A DNA stretch of 64,000 nt from the NCBI RefSeq assembly GCF_014635045.1, contig NZ_BMCF01000004.1:124001-188000 (forward strand), given 5' to 3'. Both the position numbers and the translations under genes were made by a program. The notes below the pieces were generated by a model. The model was given only the letters and a program-made list of their open reading frames with translations, was not told where the DNA came from and did not search any database. Origin of the DNA: Staphylococcus nepalensis (GTDB lineage: Bacteria > Bacillota > Bacilli > Staphylococcales > Staphylococcaceae). How positions within the stretch are numbered: position 1 is the stretch's first letter; each line of letters opens with the position of its first letter. Positions 30,056 through 37,235 of this stretch are shown piece after piece.

Positions 30056-30479
30056 AATCCGTGATTTTAATATTATTTTTTTCTGACATTTCTCGAGCTA
30101 TATTTCTAACTGGCATATTATAATTTGGGAACCTGTTTGATTTTCCAGTTAATTCACTAACTATCGACCTTAAATATGGAAATAAGATTGCCACTGCATT
30201 AGTTTTTAATAAATCTCTAAAATCGATTCCATCTGATTCTTTTTCATCAAACTCAAAATAACCCACTATACTCACTTCAAAAGAAAATGGTACATTTTCA
30301 TTTTCATCAAGTTTGGCTCTTAATGTAATAATTGCTGTTTCTTCATCATCAATAATATTTATATGAGCATCAACATCTTCGTCAATAGTTATATCTTTAT
30401 TGTTTTCAATATCAAACTCCGGGTTAGTTTTATAATACATAGTATCTACTACATAATTTATAAAGTTTATCGCCGCCAT
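30054..30479 (-). CDS. SecB-like chaperone of a toxin-antitoxin-chaperone system (CmdC-like)
   Basis: A 141-residue protein with SecB features: a beta-rich first half (FSFEVSIVGYFEFDE) and LKTNAVAILFPYLRSIVSELTG at residues 91-112, which corresponds to the conserved helix of SecB (NILFPYARE-type). SecB is not normally present in Firmicutes. In toxin-antitoxin-chaperone systems a SecB-like protein stabilises the antitoxin. Its ATG overlaps the antitoxin stop (TAATG), so the genes are translationally coupled. Confidence 0.8.
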   Translation of the reverse strand: MAAINFINYVVDTMYYKTNPEFDIENNKDITIDEDVDAHINIIDDEETAIITLRAKLDENENVPFSFEVSIVGYFEFDEKESDGIDFRDLLKTNAVAILFPYLRSIVSELTGKSNRFPNYNMPVRNIAREMSEKNNIKITD

Positions 30480-30790
30480 TATGCCGCCTCCGTTATTAAT
30501 GAATCAATTTTACTTTCCTTCGAAGGAAAATCTTCTCTTTTATAAATAGGACTGGTGTAAGAAAAATTATTTGCAGTTTTAGTATAGGAGCACTTATTAA
30601 AATAATTATTCTGATATTCTTCATTTTGTTTTTTTCTATTATTTAAATTAAAAGCAGAAAGAACGTCCCATTTTTCTATTTCACCATTTTCATTTTCGGA
30701 GTAAAAACCACTCTCGTTATTACTAGGTGACTCTTCCACATCAAAACCAACTTCTTTAGCTAATTTAACAATTTCTTTTATATCATACAT
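30479..30790 (-). CDS. Putative antitoxin of the cassette (CmdA-like position)
   Basis: A 103-residue acidic, Asn-rich protein between the toxin-like and chaperone-like genes. The N-terminus MYDIKEIVKLAKEVGFDVEE looks helical. The C-terminal 50 residues (NNYFNKCSYTKTANNFSYTS and on) are low in predicted order and could be the chaperone-addiction segment. No domain is recognised; the assignment rests on position. AGGAGGTAGTAATT precedes the ATG, 12 bp after the toxin stop. Confidence 0.6.
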   Translation of the reverse strand: MYDIKEIVKLAKEVGFDVEESPSNNESGFYSENENGEIEKWDVLSAFNLNNRKKQNEEYQNNYFNKCSYTKTANNFSYTSPIYKREDFPSKESKIDSLITEAA

Positions 30791-30802
30791 AATTACTACC
30801 TC

Positions 30803-31309
30803 CTAACTCATGACTTCTAATTCATTATACACTATACACTCCGTATCGTGTACACAAATCTGTTTCTCTGTTCTGACATATCCTATACTATCTAAATGGT
30901 TTTTATAGTTCTTATTAGTTGAAGGAAATGTAGCAGATATCACTTTGAAGTCACCGTACTTCATATATAGATTCATTAATTTACATCTTTTTTCTATTTT
31001 ATCACCTGAAACTATAAACTTCTTTCCACTTCTTTCAACGAATTTAATGAATTCTGCCAATTTATCTTCTTCACTAGGTTTATCTAAGTTAATATAATAT
31101 TTTTCAGGAACTAATATATTCGATTTTATAATTGCTGGTTTTTCATTACGGCTCCCCCACCACTCAGCCTTTTCATATAACTCATAAAAATAAACGCCAT
31201 GTCCGAGCCATTCATTTTTCTTGGTTGATTTTTTAAAATTATTATTTTCGATTATATTTAAAGCAGAATTTTGAGTAGTACCATGATACCCTAATATTTC
31301 GATATTCAA
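30803..31309 (-). CDS. ADP-ribosyltransferase-like toxin (CmdT-like)
   Basis: A 168-residue protein with a PARP/ART-type NAD-binding layout: GYHGTT with H9, WLGHGVYFYE with Y40 and Y42, then AEWWG, and near the C-terminus RTEKQICVHDTECI (E148, Q150), where the catalytic loop residue is expected. CmdT-type toxins ADP-ribosylate mRNA on phage infection; the substrate here is inferred only. The start is TTG at 31309 with GGGG 7 bp upstream. It is the first gene of a three-gene operon with a putative antitoxin and a SecB-like chaperone, in the CmdTAC order. Confidence 0.75.
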   Translation of the reverse strand: MNIEILGYHGTTQNSALNIIENNNFKKSTKKNEWLGHGVYFYELYEKAEWWGSRNEKPAIIKSNILVPEKYYINLDKPSEEDKLAEFIKFVERSGKKFIVSGDKIEKRCKLMNLYMKYGDFKVISATFPSTNKNYKNHLDSIGYVRTEKQICVHDTECIVYNELEVMS

Positions 31310-31384
31310 ACTGCATCCCCATCTTTCTGAAGATTAAAACATATTAATCGTAAACTTTTTACGCTTATTAGTCAATGAAATTTC

Positions 31385-31409
31385 AAAAAAATAACCACCC
31401 AGTGACATG
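31385..31409. repeat. Direct repeat copy 2 flanking the cassette; also a terminator arm
   Basis: Identical over 25 bp to 29934-29958. Here it forms a good minus-strand terminator: ACCACCCA at 31394-31401 pairs with TGGGTGGT at 31412-31419, followed by a T run. A third, shorter relative (AAATAACCAC plus GTGACAT) lies at 31728-31753. Confidence 0.85.
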
Positions 31410-31700
31410 TGTGGGTGGTTTGCGTGGGAGCATTCTCAAAAAAGTTGCTCCGTGACGGAATGATTACCGTGAATTTGCTGGTAAATGTTTCAACCAGCTT
31501 GTTTAAAAAGGATAACAATATCCCATGGCACTATGCCTTATTGTCCGTATCGTATATATTATACTCAATCGTACGGTATCGAGTTAGAAGTCCTCACTCG
31601 GTTTTATTAACGTCAGTATGCCCCCTCTGACAAATCAGATACTGGACTGGAAGAAGTCACCAGTCGGGACCATGTTACCCACGGTATCTCTCGTATTTTA
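31386..31700 (-). ncRNA. Candidate structured noncoding RNA of about 310 nt
   Basis: No gene fits, but the minus strand has a run of short perfect stems (plus-strand arms): 31645-31650/31660-31665, 31614-31619/31639-31644 with an inner 4-bp stem, 31580-31584/31596-31600, 31545-31549/31572-31576 with inner 31552-31556/31560-31564, 31527-31530/31534-31537, 31510-31514/31519-31523, 31477-31482/31493-31498, 31455-31458/31467-31470 and 31427-31432/31446-31451. It ends in the terminator at 31394-31419 and starts just after an extended -10. I do not recognise the family. Confidence 0.6.
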
Positions 31701-31707
31701 TATATAT

Positions 31708-31716
31708 ATTATACCA
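31708..31716 (-). promoter_or_regulatory. Extended -10 promoter of the candidate RNA
   Basis: On the minus strand TGG-TATAAT, with TATAAT at 31708-31713 (plus-strand ATTATA). A weak -35 (TTATTT) lies 16 bp upstream. Transcription would start near 31700. Confidence 0.55.
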
Positions 31717-31723
31717 CATTTAA

Positions 31724-32690
31724 ACATAAAAATAACCACTCCGAAGAGTGACATCAAAAAGGATGAAGTGTCGGAGTACTTCATAACTTTATAATATTAT
31801 AAAACTTTCTGTTTTACAACGCTTTTATTTCACATAAAAAAAGCAGGGCAGGCACAAAAGTCCCCCCCTTGTAGCGACAATAAATAGCAGTATCTAACTA
31901 TAACCGTAACATAAAAAAAGACAGACCCGAAAGTCCGTCTAATCTATTGTATGGTTAATAATGATCGTGCCTATAATATACAATAAAAAAGCGCCTCGCA
32001 AAGAGACGCTGAATATATTTTAAGGCCAATCACAGTGGATTGCGTGGCTTTAAAGCCTATTTATAATTTAACATATTTTTCCGTTTAATCAAATAAAAAA
32101 AGAGCAGACACGGGACAATGTGCCTACTCAGTGTGAACTAGAAATACAATCATTGAAAGCGCATTTATATAATAATATAAAAAAGACACCCCGTAAAGGG
32201 GCGTTGTGAAAACTCATTTTTAAAATGAGACGATAAATACAGTTGGTATTATATCAACGTATTTATTATATTAGCATAAATTTTTAATTATGCAAGTTAA
32301 TAAAAAAGACAAGCACAGGGGCCTGTCTCTTCATACTCGCATGTTTTAATAAAAATAAAGGAACGTGAATATATGTCTACCTATAAACTATCACTTTCTA
32401 ATGACTTGGTCAAATAAAATAAAAAGCACCCTATTTAGGGCGCTTAATAATGCGTTTAAATGTACTTTCAAGGCGTGCTTGTGACCAAAGCACATTCATA
32501 ATATAACATATTTTGTCTATTTTAACTAATTTACAAAATTAAAAATAGGCGGACTTGAAAGTCCACCTATTCATTCGACGATTAATTATTTTAAGTTACA
32601 TAGAAAGGAGTCTAAGCTCTCTGCAATTAACTTACCATTTTTTATAAACTTAATCAAGTTAAAATAAGAAGGCACCCCTAAAGGATGCCT
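31724..32690 (-). terminator. Array of about nine terminator-like hairpins
   Basis: All hairpins have their T run on the minus strand. Stems (plus coordinates): 31736-31750 (with a TTCG loop), 31921-31940, 31990-32010, 32101-32130, 32186-32204, 32308-32328, 32424-32445, 32544-32571 (13-bp stem) and 32670-32690. A weaker one is near 31840-31870. Spacing is about 70-120 nt. The region from the endolysin stop to the candidate RNA holds no credible gene. One terminator would suffice for the late operon, so the rest need another explanation. Confidence 0.7.
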
Positions 32691-32758
32691 CATGCGTAAA
32701 AAAAATAGAATTGGTGAGTCAATAAATAATCATTGCCTCTATTTATAATGTAACATAT
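32062..32758. repeat. Repeated AT-rich box between the hairpins
   Basis: A 15-bp box TATAATNTAACATAT occurs at 32062-32076, 32497-32511 (first base C) and 32744-32758. Looser versions are near 32264-32280, 31971-31985 and 31701-31716. On the minus strand each reads TATGTTANATTAT, which contains an extended -10 (TG-N-TANATT), 50-80 nt before the next hairpin. On the plus strand it contains TATAAT. Confidence 0.6.
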
Positions 32759-32768
32759 GAGAATTAGT

Positions 32769-34214
32769 TTAGCTAATAGTTCCCCATAAATTCCCTAAAC
32801 CTTGATTAGGAGGAGCTACTCCATTCCATGTACGTATTGGTAAATATCTTCTACCATTAAAACTATCGTAGCCTACCCATACATGCCCATCTTGTAACAT
32901 CACTTCATCATATTTAATAGATTCACCAGGTTGTAACCACCCACTAATTGCTAAGTTAACAAATGGACCTATCATGTGTACTGCTATAGGTTCATTACCT
33001 ACTTTGAACGTAGCTTGTTCAGACATATACCAAGTATTATGTTCATTTTGTTGCCAACCTGTATTAGTTGCAAGTTTGTTGTTACTAGTCGGCTTGTTTA
33101 TAACTGTGGAGCCCTTAGGAATTTTCCCGTTATAATATTGTTTGATTTGGCTAATGAAATAATCTTTTGTTTTATTAACAATATCTTGCGGCGCTCTTTG
33201 TGTTGATGTGTAACCGGCGTGTAGTGCCATTGATCTATGTGGACATTGCGTAGGTGAAAACTCGTTGTGTAATCTAACAGTGTCTCTATTGACCGGTAAT
33301 TTCCATTTTTTTAACATACGCGCTGCTTCTTGGAATACGGCTTGCTCATTATCTAAAAATGTTTTATCACTCGCTGAAAACGATTGGCATACTTCGAAAC
33401 TGTAATAGTCTCTATTACCTTCTTCGTCTGCTGTAGCCCATGCGATACGACTTTCAGGTAATGCTTGCCAAACAGTATCACCACTAATATAACTATGTGC
33501 TATACCGATTGCTAATCTTGAATAAGGTGCGTTTACTAAACTATTGTGGTATTGCATAGCCGAAGAACTTCCTGCATCATTATGAATGACTACGCCTTTA
33601 GGTTTATAGCCACGTTTAGGTAATTTATATCCTTTAACTTCATCTCGGTTATATTTTAATTTCTTCATTTGTTTTTTTGCTTGTTTTTTCTTTTTCTTAG
33701 TTGTTTTCTTACTATCAGCTACCTTAGGCACCCAGAAACCAGTACAACCATAGTAATTATCTGTGCGTAGTTTAGGTGGTAAATTAGCTTCATTATTCCA
33801 ATTTTGTTCTAGAACTTGTACAGTATTAACATTCGCTTTAGCGTAAACAATCCAAATGTGACCATATTTTTCATATCCTGGTGTTCCAAAGTTAGCTACG
33901 CCAATTGCGCCAACGGGTGGTACGTAATTGGGTGTATTATCATGCCATGTAAAGTAAGGTCCTAGTTTATTATCCACTGCGTCTTTAGCATCACCCCACA
34001 TTTTTACTTTGTTATCAGTAAACCACAAGACATAATCAATAATTAGATCCATACATTGGGCGTTAAATCTTTTATCTGCATCAATAGCACCCGGTTGCAT
34101 TGGCAAATAGCCTGGTTCTCGATAAGTTAATTTTGTAATTCTATAAGGACTATCTACTGTCCCTTTTTTATAAGCTTTTAATCTGTCGTTAATCTGTTTT
34201 TGCGTTTTACTCAA
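32769..34214 (-). CDS. Endolysin: CHAP, amidase_2 and SH3b domains
   Basis: A 481-residue peptidoglycan hydrolase. Domains: CHAP endopeptidase (about 20-165; catalytic Cys in FNAQCMDLI, His in KYGHIWIVY, Asn in LEQNWNN), a Lys-rich linker (about 170-190), N-acetylmuramoyl-L-alanine amidase_2 (about 205-350; VVIHNDAG and CPHRS zinc ligands), and a C-terminal SH3b wall-binding domain (about 390-480; NTWYMSEQATFKVG). It lyses the cell at the end of the lytic cycle, with the holin just upstream. AAAGGAGTG precedes the ATG. Confidence 0.95.
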   Translation of the reverse strand: MSKTQKQINDRLKAYKKGTVDSPYRITKLTYREPGYLPMQPGAIDADKRFNAQCMDLIIDYVLWFTDNKVKMWGDAKDAVDNKLGPYFTWHDNTPNYVPPVGAIGVANFGTPGYEKYGHIWIVYAKANVNTVQVLEQNWNNEANLPPKLRTDNYYGCTGFWVPKVADSKKTTKKKKKQAKKQMKKLKYNRDEVKGYKLPKRGYKPKGVVIHNDAGSSSAMQYHNSLVNAPYSRLAIGIAHSYISGDTVWQALPESRIAWATADEEGNRDYYSFEVCQSFSASDKTFLDNEQAVFQEAARMLKKWKLPVNRDTVRLHNEFSPTQCPHRSMALHAGYTSTQRAPQDIVNKTKDYFISQIKQYYNGKIPKGSTVINKPTSNNKLATNTGWQQNEHNTWYMSEQATFKVGNEPIAVHMIGPFVNLAISGWLQPGESIKYDEVMLQDGHVWVGYDSFNGRRYLPIRTWNGVAPPNQGLGNLWGTIS

Positions 34215-34239
34215 TTTAAATCACTCCTTTATATAATTA

Positions 34240-34264
34240 AAAAAGCTGACGATATACGCCAGCT
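34240..34264 (-). terminator. Hairpin between holin and endolysin
   Basis: AGCTGACG (34244-34251) and CGCCAGCT (34257-34264) form an 8-bp stem with one wobble pair, followed by TTTTTTAATT on the minus strand. It may attenuate endolysin transcription. Confidence 0.65.
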
Positions 34265-34271
34265 CTAATTG

Positions 34272-34592
34272 TTAACTTTTAGGTAAACCACTATTGCCAC
34301 CTAATTCATCTTTACTCTTATTATCTTTACTAAATCCTTTTTTATCCTTGAACGTTTCCCAAATACCAGTTGCCATTAACCCACTAATGAGACCAGCTAG
34401 TAATCGACCAGCAATAGATAGTTCGGAAACAATTTCTGGTATAAAAGCAGTTAACCCACCTACTACCACGCCAATAAATATTGAAATAATTGGTATAATA
34501 TTTTTCGGAATTGCTTTTGTTCGTTTTATTACTTCTGTTAGTGCAATAGTTATTACAGAGATAATCCCTGCAAATGCTATAATCTGTTCCAT
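34272..34592 (-). CDS. Phage holin (A118-like)
   Basis: A 106-residue protein with three predicted TM segments (about 2-20, 29-50, 58-78) and a charged C-terminal tail (KDKKGFSKDNKSKDE), as in A118-type holins. It opens the membrane to let the endolysin reach the wall. It precedes the endolysin by 57 bp and has GGAGGTTTTTATAA before the ATG. Confidence 0.88.
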   Translation of the reverse strand: MEQIIAFAGIISVITIALTEVIKRTKAIPKNIIPIISIFIGVVVGGLTAFIPEIVSELSIAGRLLAGLISGLMATGIWETFKDKKGFSKDNKSKDELGGNSGLPKS

Positions 34593-34611
34593 TTATAAAA
34601 ACCTCCATTTA

Positions 34612-34641
34612 TAATAAAAACAGGGCGCTGAGAAACGCCCT
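34612..34641 (-). terminator. Terminator-like hairpin upstream of the holin
   Basis: CAGGGCG (34621-34627) and CGCCCTG (34636-34642) with TTTTTATTAT following on the minus strand. Confidence 0.75.
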
Positions 34642-34681
34642 GTGTTGCATCGAGAAATGTATTTACCTGTGGTTGTGCATA

Positions 34682-34710
34682 ATAAAAAGCCGACACGAAT
34701 GTGCCGACTT
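34682..34710 (-). terminator. Terminator-like hairpin downstream of the 25-residue gene
   Basis: GCCGACAC (34689-34696) and GTGCCGAC (34701-34708) with CTTTTTATT following on the minus strand. It is stacked with the next hairpin 40 bp downstream. Confidence 0.8.
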
Positions 34711-34720
34711 CTCATACTAG

Positions 34721-34798
34721 TTATTTACAATTGCCGAACCAGAAACATTCCCAAAAACTAGCGCCGAATACTATTGAATTACTTAAAAAATTTAGCAT
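34721..34798 (-). CDS. 25-residue Trp/Phe/Cys-rich peptide
   Basis: MLNFLSNSIVFGASFWECFW then FGNCK. A strong AAAGGGGTGAG lies 6 bp before the ATG, and a terminator follows the stop, so this is likely a real tiny gene. The aromatic, two-cysteine tail is unusual. It sits between the tail-tip genes and the holin, so a lysis-related or membrane role is possible but unproven. Confidence 0.55.
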   Translation of the reverse strand: MLNFLSNSIVFGASFWECFWFGNCK

Positions 34799-34819
34799 AG
34801 ATCTCACCCCTTTCTATAA

Positions 34820-35209
34820 CTACATACCTAGCCACATTTTTATAGAAGTCCATACAAATGTGCCTATAATAGAAAATATGGTTCCAAGTATTAACCATTT
34901 AAGTTGATTAAACTGCTTTTTGCTTTCTTCTTTGTTCTGTTTCTCTGATTCTCTTTCTCTATTGATAGAGTCCAAAGTATAGTTCATTTTCATATTAGTT
35001 AATTCTTGGGTATGTTGCCCCTTTTCTATTTCTTTTAATGAGTTATGAAGTTTTTCTATAGATTCATTGATTTCTTTTCTATCTTCCTTCATTGTATTTT
35101 CAATACTTCTAAATCTACTATCGTTATATCTGTCTTTGTCCTCTAAAATACCGACCCGTCGCTCGATATCTTTAGTCCCTTCATCACTCACCGTTTCACC
35201 TACTTCCAT
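34820..35209 (-). CDS. DUF2951-like phage protein with C-terminal TM segment
   Basis: A 129-residue protein: acidic and Lys-rich coiled coil (about 15-100), then one TM helix (LKWLILGTIFSIIGTFVWTSI). It resembles the staphylococcal phage DUF2951 family found between the tail fibres and holin. A GTG at 35191 has GTAGGTG upstream and may be the true start. A terminator-like hairpin precedes the gene. Confidence 0.75.
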   Translation of the reverse strand: MEVGETVSDEGTKDIERRVGILEDKDRYNDSRFRSIENTMKEDRKEINESIEKLHNSLKEIEKGQHTQELTNMKMNYTLDSINRERESEKQNKEESKKQFNQLKWLILGTIFSIIGTFVWTSIKMWLGM

Positions 35210-35211
35210 CT

Positions 35212-35239
35212 AAATAAAAACCACAAGCCTAAGCCTGTG
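35212..35239 (-). terminator. Hairpin at the end of the XkdX-like gene
   Basis: CACAAGC (35222-35228) and GCCTGTG (35233-35239) pair with one wobble, followed by GGTTTTTATTT on the minus strand. It overlaps the stop of the XkdX-like gene. Confidence 0.6.
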
Positions 35240-35390
35240 ATTGTTCCGGGTATTTCTCTCCAGTAATTAATGCGTATTCTTCTTTATCGATTGCACCCTT
35301 TTCAACAAACCATTTTATTTGCTCGTTAGTGTAACTCCCCCAACCGTACATGGTCTTGATATCTTCAAATGTCGGAAATAGTAGTTTCAT
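35229..35390 (-). CDS. XkdX-like small phage protein
   Basis: A 53-residue protein MKLLFPTFEDIKTMYGWG, with YTNEQIKWFVEKGAIDKEEYALITGEKYP, the XkdX family pattern. XkdX proteins lie downstream of tail-fibre genes in many Firmicute siphophages; the role is unknown. Confidence 0.85.
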   Translation of the reverse strand: MKLLFPTFEDIKTMYGWGSYTNEQIKWFVEKGAIDKEEYALITGEKYPEQSQA

Positions 35391-35391
35391 T

Positions 35392-35769
35392 TTAATTATC
35401 CCCCTTTAACTTTTCTAACTCTTGTTTTGTTTCAACAATTTCTTGTGCTAATCTAGCATTTTGTTGTGTGAGTTCAGAAACCATTACGTTTCCTTGAACG
35501 ATTTGTATTTGCATATTTGCGAACATTTTTCTTAGTTCTTCATCTGTGCCAGATAAATTTAAGTTAGGTGGCTCAATAGGCGGAAATGTTTCTGTTTCTT
35601 CTTTGTATTCGTTGTTAACTTCAATTTGTCCTTCGTTAAACAAATAGTATCTGGGTTTAAAATTTCTAATAAAGTCACTCGGTATATTGTCTATTTCAAT
35701 ACCATCTTCAAAACCTCCTACAATAGCATAATTAATAATTTCATCATTGGTATTTATCAATATTTGCAT
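35392..35769 (-). CDS. DUF2977-like phage protein
   Basis: A 125-residue protein opening MQILINTNDEIINYAIVGGF, as in DUF2977 proteins of staphylococcal phages, and ending in a coiled coil (about 75-125). GAGGGG precedes the double ATG. Its start overlaps the end of the baseplate upper protein gene. Confidence 0.8.
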   Translation of the reverse strand: MQILINTNDEIINYAIVGGFEDGIEIDNIPSDFIRNFKPRYYLFNEGQIEVNNEYKEETETFPPIEPPNLNLSGTDEELRKMFANMQIQIVQGNVMVSELTQQNARLAQEIVETKQELEKLKGDN

Positions 35770-37235
35770 CATTTCCACCCCTCAACTTTAGTAATTGTAA
35801 ACGCATTTTTATCTTTACCAGAAGGTTTTAAGTTTTTATAGTCAAACGCAACGTCATGTCTTACAAATGGTTTAATCCCGTTTTTCACATTAACAGACGA
35901 TTCATAAAACTCGACAAGTTGTCCTTCGGCATCAGTTAAATTAAAACGTTGTATTGTTATGTTATCTATCACATTTGAAACCAATACTGGTTCATTAAAT
36001 GTTCCTCCAGGGAATTTTCCTGATATCATAACTAAACTGTAATTATAAATACTATCCGTTAAGTTAAACTCTGTATTTACACCGTTAGCAGAACCTTCAA
36101 ATAAAACAGTATGTTGTTTAGAAAGTTGTTCATCAGTATACCGATTAGCATCTGCTAATGTTTCGTTAGCGCGTGATTCTGCGCTATTTTTAGTTTCTAC
36201 TTCTTCGTCTAGGGGTAGTGAAACTAATTCTTTCCAGCCACTGTCATTACCTTTATGAATGTTCTTTTTGTATGTTTTACCACTAGCGCTTATAGTTGCT
36301 ATAATTTGCTTAGTTTCATCATGACCTATGGTTACATCAACATTCCAATATTGAGTGTTATCGTCACTACCTTCTGGTGCATTTTTCATTCTCCACATTT
36401 GATAAAAACCACTATTCAATTCTACTGGGTCTGTATCTGAAACTCTTATGCGCTGTCCATCTCCTTCAGTTAATTTATGCTTTTGCCACTCCTTAGACTC
36501 CCCTTGAGTAACAACTTCACTATTCAGAACACTCTCTTTAAACGCTTGATGTTTATCATCCATATATTGTTTATCGTCATCAAACTTACCAGAATACTCA
36601 CTTGCCTTGTTGTTTATTTCTTCTAGTCGTTTGTCTGCTAAATCATTTAAAACTTTAACACTATCGGCTTTAGCAACCTCAATATCAGTTAAACCTTTTT
36701 CTCTAGCTTGTTCTAGTTGTGAAACATAATCCTTTGCATTTGCCATCTTATCTTCAATATCAGTGATACGATTTGCAATAATAGCCTGTAACTCATCATA
36801 TTCAACGATATATTGAAGTTTAGTTTCTGCACTGATTTGGCTAACAATAGATTTTTCAATATCGAATGTTACAATTCGTTCAGCTACAGTCACATTAGAA
36901 TTACCTTTTTCAGATATAAAGACTTGCATTGTAACTGTACCTTCACGTTTTAACATCTCATTAGGAATGTAATATTCAAAACGCCCATTGATATTTGGCT
37001 CAGTAAAATGCAAGGTATCTTTTACAAATGACCCATCATTGTGTTTTAGTGCAATATGTCCAGTAACGTTTTCCGTACTCAATAATAAAGGCTTATTACC
37101 TTTTGTTACATTAAATACAAAAACCGCCGAATCTCTATCAGCGGTTGAAAAGGTAACATTTAATTTTGAACGAGGTTGATATCTTGCAGTGTTTTCCATA
37201 TTGATAATTGAACTTTTATCTAAATTACTTACCAT
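35769..37235 (-). CDS. Baseplate upper protein (BppU-like)
   Basis: A 488-residue tail-tip protein. The N-terminal 120 residues (STADRDSAVFVFNVTKGNKP, TGHIALKHNDGSFV) match the BppU N-terminal domain; then comes a coiled coil (about 150-240) and a beta-rich C-terminus (FEGSANGVNTEFNLTDSIYN). In phi11-type tails such proteins join the receptor-binding protein to the baseplate. Confidence 0.85.
   Translation of the reverse strand: MVSNLDKSSIINMENTARYQPRSKLNVTFSTADRDSAVFVFNVTKGNKPLLLSTENVTGHIALKHNDGSFVKDTLHFTEPNINGRFEYYIPNEMLKREGTVTMQVFISEKGNSNVTVAERIVTFDIEKSIVSQISAETKLQYIVEYDELQAIIANRITDIEDKMANAKDYVSQLEQAREKGLTDIEVAKADSVKVLNDLADKRLEEINNKASEYSGKFDDDKQYMDDKHQAFKESVLNSEVVTQGESKEWQKHKLTEGDGQRIRVSDTDPVELNSGFYQMWRMKNAPEGSDDNTQYWNVDVTIGHDETKQIIATISASGKTYKKNIHKGNDSGWKELVSLPLDEEVETKNSAESRANETLADANRYTDEQLSKQHTVLFEGSANGVNTEFNLTDSIYNYSLVMISGKFPGGTFNEPVLVSNVIDNITIQRFNLTDAEGQLVEFYESSVNVKNGIKPFVRHDVAFDYKNLKPSGKDKNAFTITKVEGWK

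Noticed and set aside
31409..31630. 73-codon plus-strand frame inside the candidate RNA
   Set aside because: It runs through the stems of the RNA candidate, has no ribosome binding site and looks like chance.
31386..31700. Type III toxin-antitoxin RNA (ToxI-like)
   Set aside because: No tandem repeats of 30-40 nt and no ToxN-like gene nearby; the adjacent toxin looks like an ART.
32373..32417. 14-codon plus-strand frame with an AAAGGAACGTG-like ribosome binding site
   Set aside because: Too short and on the strand opposite to the hairpin array; no support for translation.
31724..32690. CRISPR array as explanation of the spaced hairpins
   Set aside because: Hairpin sequences differ from each other, spacing is irregular and no cas genes are present.
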